The notes under the pieces: model-generated
What the model was told of the DNA's origin: nothing
The model's input: only the letters and a program-made list of their open reading frames with translations
Databases searched by the model: none
Position numbers and translations under genes: made by a program
Part shown: piece by piece, positions 1 through 5,487 of the stretch
Numbering within the stretch: the stretch's first letter is position 1
How the letters are laid out: the number at the start of each line of letters is the position of its first letter
Source of the DNA: Synergistaceae bacterium
Lineage (GTDB): Bacteria; Synergistota; Synergistia; Synergistales; Aminobacteriaceae
Direction: 5' to 3'
Assembly: GCA_017447325.1 (NCBI GenBank)
Contig: JAFSNU010000332.1
Span: 1-6,530, forward strand
DNA: 6,530 bases

Positions 1-250
1 GGCCGTCGAGTTTTCGGCTGAGACTTACAATAAGTTAATCGCGTCAGGCGTTAGGCCACAGCAAGCGCGTTCAGTTCTGCCTAACTGCACGGCAACAAAG
101 CTCGGCATGACGGCAAATCTCAGAGCATGGAGACATATTTTAAAAGAGCGTTATGCTAATCAACGCGCTGATCCGGCGATTAGAGAAGTAATGAGTTTTG
201 TCGCGGCGAAATTAAAAGAGATGTATCCGCCGGTGTTTGGGGAGTTTTAG
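1..250 (+). CDS. thyX: Flavin-dependent thymidylate synthase ThyX, C-terminal part (5' end outside window)
   Basis: ThyX methylates dUMP to dTMP in the cytoplasm using FAD, NADPH and methylenetetrahydrofolate. The frame is open from the left edge (first full codon at base 2) to TAG at 248-250, giving 82 residues. The fragment has the order typical of the ThyX C-terminus: a helix ending in PQQARSVLPN, then TANLRAWRHILKER, then an Asp-Pro-Ala-Ile-Arg segment, and a PPVFGEF end. In the family, the Arg of the ARxVLP segment and the later Arg-rich helix contribute to the nucleotide/flavin site. The N-terminal RHRxxSxNxxSxR signature lies outside the window, so activity cannot be judged. A strong hairpin terminator follows 14 bases after the stop. 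ThyX is common on phages, and its position on the island side of the integrase suggests it is element cargo (inference). The family call rests on remembered motifs, not on a search. Confidence 0.85.
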   Translation, partial: AVEFSAETYNKLIASGVRPQQARSVLPNCTATKLGMTANLRAWRHILKERYANQRADPAIREVMSFVAAKLKEMYPPVFGEF

Positions 251-260
251 TCCAGAATAA

Positions 261-304
261 AAAAACAGGAGACGTTATGATACCGCATAGCGTCTCCTGT
301 TTTT
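261..304 (+). terminator. Rho-independent terminator of thyX, possibly bidirectional
   Basis: Arms ACAGGAGACG (265-274) and CGTCTCCTGT (291-300) pair perfectly. The stem can be extended inward by a T-G wobble and TATG/CATA (276-279 with 286-289), leaving a six-base loop. It is preceded by a run of A (259-264) and followed by TTTT (301-304), so it can work on both strands. It lies directly behind the thyX stop. Confidence 0.85.
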
Positions 305-311
305 ATCAACA

Positions 312-431
312 ATGACTTTTAAACCGACATCTTGTCGGTTTGTGTGTCGGTTTAGGTGTCGGTTTAAGTGTCGGGTTGAAAAAATATTAGAGTTAATAAA
401 CATTGAATTCGACGGGTTTAAAATATATTGA
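312..431 (+). CDS. Possible 39-residue ORF with CRFx repeats (weak)
   Basis: The frame starts at ATG (312-314), reads MTFKPTSCRFVCRFRCRFK and then CRVEKILELINIEFDGFKIY, and ends at TGA (429-431). The centre has four Cys-Arg-Phe/Val units encoded by the 12-base repeat, followed by an amphipathic-looking acidic tail. The peptide would be basic and cysteine-rich in its first half. Against it being a gene: there is no Shine-Dalgarno sequence upstream, the start lies only eight bases after the thyX terminator T-run, and the composition is dictated by the repeat. I recognise no family. It is listed so that the open frame is recorded; it is most likely a by-product of the repeat array. Confidence 0.15.
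   Translation: MTFKPTSCRFVCRFRCRFKCRVEKILELINIEFDGFKIY
321..341. repeat. Perfect 9-bp hairpin opening the 12-base repeat block
   Basis: AAACCGACA (321-329) and TGTCGGTTT (333-341) are exact reverse complements around a three-base loop. The right arm is also the first unit of the 12-base tandem repeat that follows. There is no T-run after it, so it is unlikely to be a simple terminator. Confidence 0.7.
333..380 (+). repeat. Four tandem 12-base repeats, core TGTCGGTTT
   Basis: The core TGTCGGTTT starts at 333, 345 and 357, and a variant TGTCGGGTT starts at 369, giving an exact period of 12. The three spacer bases differ between units (GTG, AGG, AAG, GAA). Because 12 is a multiple of 3, each unit reads Cys-Arg-Phe-x in the + frame that begins at the ATG at 312-314. 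That frame runs to TGA at 429-431 (39 codons). I see no ribosome binding site before that ATG, so a real peptide is doubtful. Alternatives are protein-binding iterons near the integrase, or a slippage-generated array. Confidence 0.8.
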
Positions 432-460
432 GTTGTTCGGAATTTCCGAACAACTCAATA
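426..460. repeat. Perfect 35-base palindrome; candidate integrase terminator
   Basis: Bases 426-442 (from TATTGAGTTGTTCGGAA) are the exact reverse complement of 444-460 around the single base T443. In RNA the loop would be about five bases (AATTT), with a 15-bp stem. Read on the minus strand, downstream of the integrase stop, the palindrome is followed by TATATTTT, so it can serve as the integrase terminator. The exact symmetry would also suit a dimeric DNA-binding protein. Confidence 0.65.
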
Positions 461-478
461 AATCGCAAGCAAGTTAAA

Positions 479-549
479 TTTTTGTGTAAAAGTAAAACGC
501 GATTTTTTAGCAACAAAATATTTTGATGTTAAGTAACTTTACACAAAAA
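479..549. repeat. 12-bp inverted repeat with 47-base spacer just after the integrase stop
   Basis: TTTTTGTGTAAA (479-490) and TTTACACAAAAA (538-549) are exact reverse complements. The right arm ends two bases before the integrase stop codon. The spacer is AT-rich. Its role is unknown; a weak transcript-end structure or a protein-binding pair are both possible. Confidence 0.5.
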
Positions 550-551
550 AT

Positions 552-1733
552 TTATGACTTTGCCAGCTCGTCTAAATAATCTGCCCAAGCCTGCATCATC
601 TTACGGCGTTCAGCTAAATACTCGGCGTGATTATAGGCCGCCCTAACACTGTTGCCCTCGACGTGAGCGAGTTGTCTCTCAATAACATCCGGCGGCCAGC
701 CCATTTCGTTTAAACGCGTGCTTGCCATGCCTCTAAAGCCGTGCGCCGTCATCTCTTCGTTGCTAAAGCCCATGCGTCTTAACGCGTATAAAACAGCGTT
801 TGCGCTCATTGGCTGATTGCCAGTCTTCGCTCTTAAATTCGGGAATATATAACGCCCTCGGCCTGTTATCGGCTGTAAATCTTTTAATAATTGTATAACC
901 TGCGGCGCAAGCGGAACGATATGTATTCTGCGAGCTTTCATTTTTTCAGCTGGTATACGCCATTCGCAAGCTTCAAAATTAATTTCGCTCCATTCAGCTT
1001 GTCTAATTTCGCCGGGACGACAGAATGTATATGCCGAGAACCATACAGCAGCCTTCACAACTTCAGTTCCAATAAAATTTTTCATGGCCAAGAGCAGCTG
1101 TTTTATTTCTTCAACGTTAATAATTGCGGCGCGGTGTTTAGTTTTGCACGGTTTTAACGCTCCGCGTAAATCAGCGACGGGGTCTCTTTCAGCCCGTCCT
1201 GTCGCTATTGCATATCTAAAAACGCGGCTGCAATATTGTGAAACTTGGTGCGCTGTATAAATTTTTTCTTGCTCCTCTATCTTTCGCAATATATCCAAAA
1301 TCTGCGGCGCGGTGATTTCTTTAATATTTTTATCGCCAATCCTTGGGAATACATAATCTCTAAGGCGATTAGCCACTGAGCGAACATGTCGTTTAGTCGT
1401 AACACCCTCTAACTGTTTATCAATCCATTCTCTTGCAATAAACTCAAAAGATAAATTAACTTCATTCTTTTTAGCGTTCAAAACTTCAGCGGGGTCATCG
1501 CCTTTATCGCGTATTTTACATAATTCATCGCGCTTGGCTCTCGCGTCTTTTAAGCCAACTGTTGGGTAGACGCCTAAAGAAATTTTGCGCTCTTTATCGC
1601 CTACCCAATAACGCAGCCGCCAATATTTCTTACCGTCCGGCTTAACTAAAAGCCATAACCCGCGCCCGTCTCCAAGCATGTATTCTTTATCGCGCGGCTT
1701 GGCCGATTTAACTCCTAATTCCGTAAGTGCCAA
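552..1733 (-). CDS. int: P4-type tyrosine recombinase (site-specific integrase)
   Basis: The enzyme cuts and rejoins DNA at the element's att sites through a 3'-phosphotyrosyl intermediate. At 393 residues it has full family length. The N-terminal DUF4102-type arm-binding domain (about 1-90) shows the GDGRGLWLLVKPDGKKYW and SLGVYPTVGLKDAR blocks. The SAM-like core-binding domain spans about 95-180. The catalytic domain (about 200-385) has R239 (CRPGEIR), a Lys at 264 or 266, H331 and R334 (HGFR), H357 (LAH) and the nucleophile Y367 (AYNHAEYL), so all expected catalytic residues are present. The start is TTG (1731-1733), supported by AGGAGG eight bases upstream and by the MALTELGVKSAKP beginning typical of the family; the stop is TAA. 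Its 5' end faces the 3' end of tRNA-Gly, 203 bases away, pointing to that tRNA as the integration site. No excisionase gene is visible in the window. Confidence 0.95.
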   Translation of the reverse strand: MALTELGVKSAKPRDKEYMLGDGRGLWLLVKPDGKKYWRLRYWVGDKERKISLGVYPTVGLKDARAKRDELCKIRDKGDDPAEVLNAKKNEVNLSFEFIAREWIDKQLEGVTTKRHVRSVANRLRDYVFPRIGDKNIKEITAPQILDILRKIEEQEKIYTAHQVSQYCSRVFRYAIATGRAERDPVADLRGALKPCKTKHRAAIINVEEIKQLLLAMKNFIGTEVVKAAVWFSAYTFCRPGEIRQAEWSEINFEACEWRIPAEKMKARRIHIVPLAPQVIQLLKDLQPITGRGRYIFPNLRAKTGNQPMSANAVLYALRRMGFSNEEMTAHGFRGMASTRLNEMGWPPDVIERQLAHVEGNSVRAAYNHAEYLAERRKMMQAWADYLDELAKS

Positions 1734-1741
1734 CGCTGTCC

Positions 1742-1747
1742 CCTCCT
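1742..1747 (-). promoter_or_regulatory. Shine-Dalgarno site deciding the TTG start of int
   Basis: On the minus strand the sequence reads AGGAGG, GG, then ACAGCG before TTG, a gap of eight bases. No ATG is suitably placed, so this strong site fixes the start at the TTG codon. Confidence 0.85.
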
Positions 1748-1760
1748 GCTTTTATAAATT

Positions 1761-1825
1761 TACCGTACCACTTTTTTAAAAAATTTTATTAGTTTTTAGA
1801 AAGTGGTACGGATTAAGGTACGGTA
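1761..1825. repeat. GGTACGG/CCGTACC repeat cluster upstream of int
   Basis: CCGTACCACTT (1763-1773) is the exact reverse complement of AAGTGGTACGG (1801-1811). A third copy, GGTACGGTA (1817-1825), is the exact reverse complement of TACCGTACC (1761-1769). The two right-hand GGTACGG copies are direct repeats 12 bases apart. The cluster sits between the putative integration site and the int gene, where arm-type integrase or excisionase sites and int operators usually lie. Which protein binds is not known. Confidence 0.65.
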
Positions 1826-1856
1826 AAACGATAGATATATATATTTATCTCGTAAT

Positions 1857-1862
1857 ATTATA
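1857..1862 (-). promoter_or_regulatory. Candidate -10 box for int (weak)
   Basis: Minus-strand TATAAT, preceded by no good -35 box. A transcript from here would carry a leader of roughly 117 bases containing the GGTACGG cluster. In such AT-rich sequence a TATAAT can occur by chance. Confidence 0.3.
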
Positions 1863-1911
1863 TAGACTATAAATTCACCGTATTGCTTTATTTCATGGAG
1901 TTTATAATATC

Positions 1912-1935
1912 ATATAAAATTATTTAATTTTATAT
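1912..1935. repeat. AT-only perfect inverted repeat touching the tRNA 3' end
   Basis: ATATAAAATTA (1912-1922) and TAATTTTATAT (1925-1935) are exact reverse complements with a two-base loop. The repeat ends two bases from the encoded CCA of the tRNA. It contains only A and T and has no clear T-run beyond it, so its value as a terminator is doubtful. Confidence 0.5.
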
Positions 1936-1936
1936 T

Positions 1937-1961
1937 TGGAGCGGACAACGGGGTTCGAACC
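1937..1961 (-). other. Inferred attachment site core at the tRNA-Gly 3' end
   Basis: P4-type integrases usually recombine within the 3' part of a tRNA gene (T-arm to CCA), leaving an intact tRNA next to int and a duplicate of its 3' end at the far end of the element. Here the tRNA 3' half faces int, which fits. No second copy occurs in this window, as expected if the other junction lies to the left. The exact core boundaries are a guess. Confidence 0.4.
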
Positions 1962-2012
1962 CGCGACCCTCAGCTTGGGAAGCTGATGCTCTACCAACTG
2001 AGCTATGTCCGC
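1937..2012 (-). tRNA. tRNA-Gly, anticodon CCC
   Basis: A 76-base cloverleaf: acceptor GCGGACA/TGTCCGC; D-arm GCTC/GAGC with loop AGTTGGTA; anticodon stem TCAGC/GCTGA with loop TTCCCAA, giving CCC at positions 34-36 (reads GGG); variable loop GGGTC; T-arm GCGGG/CCCGT (one G-T pair) with loop TTCGAAC; discriminator T; CCA encoded in the gene. All stems pair, so the gene looks functional. It is divergent from ileS and has its own promoter at 2045-2073. It is the likely insertion target of the neighbouring integrase. Confidence 0.97.
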
Positions 2013-2037
2013 CCGAACTGAAATATTAAAAATTAAC

Positions 2038-2066
2038 TTGTGATATTATAGTTTATTAATTAAATT
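2038..2066 (+). promoter_or_regulatory. Possible weak ileS promoter overlapping the tRNA promoter
   Basis: TTGTGA (2038-2043), a 17-base spacer, and TAAATT (2061-2066) each match the consensus at four of six positions. The start would fall near 2073, leaving a leader of about 30 bases. The distance between the tRNA gene and ileS is only 91 bases, so an ileS promoter must lie in this stretch or upstream across the tRNA. No T-box leader is present. Confidence 0.3.
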
Positions 2067-2073
2067 TTTGCAA
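2045..2073 (-). promoter_or_regulatory. Sigma-70-type promoter of tRNA-Gly
   Basis: On the minus strand: -35 TTGCAA (2068-2073), a 17-base spacer, and a perfect -10 TATAAT (2045-2050). Transcription would start near 2038, about 26 bases before the tRNA. This is the best promoter in the window and it overlaps the ileS leader. Confidence 0.8.
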
Positions 2074-2084
2074 ATTTATAATTT

Positions 2085-2089
2085 GGAGG
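2085..2089 (+). promoter_or_regulatory. ileS ribosome binding site with long spacing
   Basis: GGAGG ends 14 bases before the ATG at 2104, longer than the usual 5-9. An in-frame TAA at 2092-2094 rules out an earlier start, and the family's typical N-terminus begins right at this ATG, so the start is kept. Confidence 0.6.
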
Positions 2090-2103
2090 CTTAAATTTTT
2101 ATT

Positions 2104-4947
2104 ATGCAGGACTACAAAGACACGCTTAATTTGCCCGTGACGGACTTTCCTATGCGGGCGAATTTGGCAAAGCGCGAGCCGGAGTTTCTAAAATTCTGGT
2201 ACGATAACGACATTTATCATAAGTCAACGGAAGCGCGTCATCACGAACACGAATGCGGCTGCGAGCATGAGCACGATCATTTTATTCTTCACGACGGGCC
2301 GCCATATGCTAACGGCAATATTCACATCGGCACGGCGTTTAATAAAATTTTAAAAGATTTTATTCCCAAATTTAAAACTATGACGGGCAAGTATGCTCCG
2401 TATGTTCCTGGCTGGGACACTCACGGTCTGCCGATTGAGCTTCGAGCTTTAAAAGAGGGCGGACTGTCGAAGCTCGGCGCGGGCGTAGATCCGATAGAGC
2501 TTAGAAAATTATGCAAGCAGACGGCTCTGCACTATCTTGATATTCAGCGCGAAGAGTTTAAACGGCTTGGCGTTTTAGGCGAATGGGATCATCCGTATAT
2601 AACGCTTGATCCTAATTTCGAGCATTTAGAGCTTCACGCGTTTGCTGACATGGTCGAGCGCGGTTTAATTTATCGCGGCTTGAAGCCCGTTTACTGGTGC
2701 ACTGACTGCCAGACTGCTTTAGCCGCAGGAGAGATTGAATACTGGGACGAAAAATCTCCGTCGGTTTACGTCGCTTATCCAATGCCGGAGATTTCTAAGA
2801 AATTTGAGAGCTTAAAAGATAAAGACGTCTATATAGTAATTTGGACGACGACGCCTTGGACTTTGCCGTCGAGCGCAGCCGTCGCAGTTCATCCTAATTA
2901 TGACTACGGCGTGTATCAAGATTTAAATAGCAATAAAGTTTATATTTTCGCAGCTGCTTTAAAAGATCAAGTTTGCAATGCGACAAATTTAAATTTAGGC
3001 GAGCCGTTGTTTGTAGTTAAGGGCGCGGAGCTTGAGAGACAAAAGCCGATGCACCCGTTCTATGACAATAAAGAATTATTAGTAGTGCTTGCGGACTATG
3101 TTGAACTTGAGACTGGCTCTGGCTGCGTTCATACTTCGCCCGGCCACGGAGTCGAAGACTATGAGACCGGCGTTAGATACGGCCTGAAAGTTTACAGCTC
3201 GGTTGATCATGCCGGAAAGTTTGAAAAGGATATGGAGATCGTCGGCGGGATGTCGCTTGACGAGGGCGGCAAGAAAGCCCTTGAGCTGATCAAAGAGAAA
3301 GGACGTTTATTAGGCCTTAGCTCTATATCGCATAGTTATCCGCACTGCTGGCGGTGCAAGAAGCCCGTTATATTTAGAGCAACTGACCAGTGGTTTATTA
3401 ACGTTGCGAAATTTAAGGACGAGGCGCTGCGGGTTATTGACAATGAGATTAAATGGATTCCAGACTGGGGACATGACAGAATTTATAACATGGTCAGCTC
3501 ACGCTCGGACTGGTGCATCAGCCGGCAGCGCATTTGGGGCGTGCCTGTGCCGGCCATTCACTGCAAGGATTGCGGCGCGTTCACTTTAACGCCCGACAGA
3601 ATTAGAATGCTTGCGGAGAAAGTCAAAGATGCTGAGGACGGCTCGTCGATCTGGTGGAGCGAGAGCCTTGAAGAATTATTTGGCGATAAAGCAGTGTGTG
3701 ACAAGTGCGGTTCTCATAACGTTGAGAAGGACAGCAATATTTTAGACGTTTGGTTTGACTCCGGCGTGTCGCATTTCTCTGTCTTAAACGATAGATTTGG
3801 CTTGAGCTGGCCGTGCGATATGTATCTCGAGGGAAGCGATCAGCATCGCGGATGGTTCCAATCATCTCTATTAACAGCTGTATCTATCAAAAATCAAGCG
3901 CCTTATAAACAAGTCTTAACGCACGGCTTTATTTTGGACGGAGAAGGCCGCAAGATGTCGAAGTCGCTGGGCAACACAGTCGCGCCGCAGGACGTTATAG
4001 ACAAGTACGGCGCGGATATTTTGAGACTCTGGGTCGCCTCGACTGATTATAGAAATGATGTTAGAATTTCAGACAAAATTATCAAGAGCTTGTCTGAAAC
4101 TTACAGACGCATTCGCAACACCGCGAGATTTTTATTAGGAAATTTGCATGACTTTAATCCTGATTTAAATTATATAAAATATTCTGACATGCTCTCGATG
4201 GACAAATGGATATTAGACCGGCTGCACAGGATTATTAACAAGGCCCGCGCAGCGTTTGAAGAGTATGAATTTCATGTGCCGGTGTCGGCTATACACTCAT
4301 TCTGCGTTAATGAGTTAAGCGCGTTCTATCTTGATATTAATAAAGATAGATTATATGTAGAAGCTGATAATTCTTTAAACAGGCGCAGCGCACAGACTGC
4401 TATGTGGGAAATTTTGTCGGTCTTGACGAGAATGCTTGCGCCGGTCTTGAGCTTCACGGCTGAAGAGATCTGGCAGGAGATGCGCAAGATCGATAATAAA
4501 TTATGCGAGAGCGTATTTTTAAGCGACTTCCCGGTTCAGGACGAGGCAAAGCTTGACGACAAACTTAATGACTTATGGCAAGAGGCCTTGAGCTTGAAGA
4601 GCGCGGCGAGCAAAATGCTCGAGGGCTTGAGAGCTGAAAAGGTTATCGGCACATCGCTTGAAGCCGAAATTCAAGTTGTTAAAAACGATAAGCTTAATAA
4701 AATTATTGACGCGTTCACGCCTGACGAGCTGGCCGATATAGTTATAGTCTCTAATTTTGAATGGGTTGACAAGCCTGAAGCGTTAAATTTAAAGAATATT
4801 TATAAAGACACTGAGACTGGCTTTGACATGGCGGCCGGCTTTACACGCGGCGAGAAGTGTCCAAGATGCTGGAAATATTCTCAGCACGCAGATCATGATC
4901 ATGATAATTTATGCCCGAGATGCGCAAGCGTTATGAACGTCAAATAA
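2104..4947 (+). CDS. ileS: Isoleucyl-tRNA synthetase
   Basis: Charges tRNA-Ile with isoleucine in the cytoplasm and edits mischarged valine. At 947 residues it has normal bacterial length. Visible in order: the typical start DYKDTLNLPVTDFPMRANL; the class I ATP-binding motif as HIGT (74-77) in YANGNIHIGTAFNKILKD; the CP1 editing domain with WTTTPWTLPS (247-256) and GSGCVHTSPGHGVEDY (338-353), where D352 is the expected editing Asp; KMSKS (617-621); the anticodon-binding helical region; and a C-terminal zinc finger with C919, C922, C937 and C940. This fits the bacterial ileS1 type. Oddities: a His/Cys-rich stretch RHHEHECGCEHEHDH (45-59) directly before FILHDGPPYANG, where relatives have a short Lys-rich linker, and a second His/Asp run (928-934) inside the zinc finger. 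The fourth HIGH residue is Thr, a variant also found in other bacterial IleRS. There is no T-box upstream, and a terminator follows at 4969. Confidence 0.97.
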   Translation: MQDYKDTLNLPVTDFPMRANLAKREPEFLKFWYDNDIYHKSTEARHHEHECGCEHEHDHFILHDGPPYANGNIHIGTAFNKILKDFIPKFKTMTGKYAPYVPGWDTHGLPIELRALKEGGLSKLGAGVDPIELRKLCKQTALHYLDIQREEFKRLGVLGEWDHPYITLDPNFEHLELHAFADMVERGLIYRGLKPVYWCTDCQTALAAGEIEYWDEKSPSVYVAYPMPEISKKFESLKDKDVYIVIWTTTPWTLPSSAAVAVHPNYDYGVYQDLNSNKVYIFAAALKDQVCNATNLNLGEPLFVVKGAELERQKPMHPFYDNKELLVVLADYVELETGSGCVHTSPGHGVEDYETGVRYGLKVYSSVDHAGKFEKDMEIVGGMSLDEGGKKALELIKEKGRLLGLSSISHSYPHCWRCKKPVIFRATDQWFINVAKFKDEALRVIDNEIKWIPDWGHDRIYNMVSSRSDWCISRQRIWGVPVPAIHCKDCGAFTLTPDRIRMLAEKVKDAEDGSSIWWSESLEELFGDKAVCDKCGSHNVEKDSNILDVWFDSGVSHFSVLNDRFGLSWPCDMYLEGSDQHRGWFQSSLLTAVSIKNQAPYKQVLTHGFILDGEGRKMSKSLGNTVAPQDVIDKYGADILRLWVASTDYRNDVRISDKIIKSLSETYRRIRNTARFLLGNLHDFNPDLNYIKYSDMLSMDKWILDRLHRIINKARAAFEEYEFHVPVSAIHSFCVNELSAFYLDINKDRLYVEADNSLNRRSAQTAMWEILSVLTRMLAPVLSFTAEEIWQEMRKIDNKLCESVFLSDFPVQDEAKLDDKLNDLWQEALSLKSAASKMLEGLRAEKVIGTSLEAEIQVVKNDKLNKIIDAFTPDELADIVIVSNFEWVDKPEALNLKNIYKDTETGFDMAAGFTRGEKCPRCWKYSQHADHDHDNLCPRCASVMNVK

Positions 4948-4968
4948 ATCTTATAATTTAAATTAATT

Positions 4969-5007
4969 AACGCCTCGAGAGATTTTTAAAATTTCCCGGG
5001 GCGTTTT
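4969..5007 (+). terminator. Rho-independent terminator of ileS
   Basis: The left arm from AACGCC (4969-4984) pairs with the right arm ending GGGGCGTT (4990-5005) over 16 positions. There is one A-C mismatch and two G-T pairs, and the loop is about five bases. The right arm runs into TTTT (5004-5007). It begins 22 bases after the ileS stop and separates ileS from the converging GH3 remnant. Confidence 0.8.
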
Positions 5008-5075
5008 AGTTAAAATAAATAATGCTTTTGGGTATCTCGCCGGTTGTTCATCGCTATTATATCTACGCCGTTTGA

Positions 5076-5420
5076 TTAATAGTCAATAAAGCTATAAATA
5101 TAATAATTTTTGAGTACGACTATCAAAAAATTAGTCTCTTTATCATTTGGATTTGCAGTCAATAAATTTTTCTCACCGTTCTCAATCATTCGGGTGATAT
5201 AAGGCTCATAGTCGTCATAAGTTGTAAACGGCACCATGCGTTTAAAATCTTCTACGCTTTTAATTCCGGCAAAATTATATTTCCTGACGTACTCCGTGTC
5301 TTTACTGTCCGACAAAATAGTCTTTAACAGCTGCTTATTAATTTCGGCATTCTCGTCAAACTCGTGCAGAGCCTTGCGGACACGTCATTTCCTCGCGGCC
5401 ATTATCTCGTTAAAATTCAT
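5076..5420 (-). pseudogene. Decayed N-terminal fragment of a GH3-family protein
   Basis: GH3 proteins belong to the acyl-adenylating superfamily. The plant members join amino acids to acyl hormones; bacterial members are mostly uncharacterised and about 500-550 residues long. Here ATG (5418-5420) begins MNFNEIMAARK and then an in-frame TGA (5385-5387). The same frame continues as RVRKALHEFDENAEINKQLL and SDSKDTEYVRKYNFAGIKSVEDF, then VPFTTYDDYEPYITRMIENG and EKNLLTANP. This is the conserved GH3 N-terminal block (KDTEYGKKYNF, then a TTYDDYEPYI type segment). After the NP the family similarity stops. The frame ends at TAA (5076-5078), and the Ser/Thr-Gly-rich ATP-binding loop and the rest of the enzyme are absent. 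An AAGGGG ribosome-site remnant (5435-5440) precedes the original ATG. A shorter frame could start at the ATG at 5313-5315, but it would lack the catalytic domain. The family call comes from remembered motifs. Confidence 0.7.
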
Positions 5421-5460
5421 TACAATAAATTACACCCCTTTAATTTAATTTAAATAATTA

Positions 5461-5466
5461 ATTATA
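5461..5466 (-). promoter_or_regulatory. Candidate -10 box of the GH3 remnant
   Basis: Minus-strand TATAAT, 40 bases upstream of the original GH3 ATG, with no clear -35. It may be a relic promoter or a chance match in AT-rich DNA. Confidence 0.3.
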
Positions 5467-5487
5467 GTAAGTAAACTTAAAAATTAT

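Noticed and set aside
333..380. CRISPR array
   Set aside because: Repeat units are 12 bases with only three variable bases between 9-base cores. There are no spacers of CRISPR length and no cas genes.
891..1157. Open + strand frame of 88 codons opposite the integrase
   Set aside because: It is wholly antisense to a gene with intact catalytic motifs, has no recognisable family and no good ribosome site.
1884..1906. + strand promoter TTGCTT with TAATAT
   Set aside because: It would drive transcription antisense into the tRNA gene with no gene of its own nearby. Such matches are expected by chance in this AT-rich stretch.
2013..2103. T-box riboswitch upstream of ileS
   Set aside because: The 91-base gap is too short, has no terminator/antiterminator pair and no T-box consensus.
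3404..3865. Additional open frames on both strands inside ileS
   Set aside because: They overlap the conserved IleRS reading frame, have Arg/Cys/Ser-rich composition typical of out-of-frame translation, and lack initiation signals.
5010..5075. Short peptide frames between the ileS terminator and the GH3 remnant
   Set aside because: They are under 20 codons, with no ribosome site or recognisable sequence. Nothing beyond decayed DNA is visible.
5385..5387. Selenocysteine or recoded TGA in the GH3 frame
   Set aside because: GH3 proteins are not selenoproteins. I see no selenocysteine insertion hairpin just downstream, and the frame is also truncated at its 3' end, so a nonsense mutation is simpler.
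5236..5448. Open + strand frame of 70 codons across the GH3 remnant
   Set aside because: It is antisense to the recognisable GH3 sequence and shows no family features. It is open only because the opposite strand was coding.
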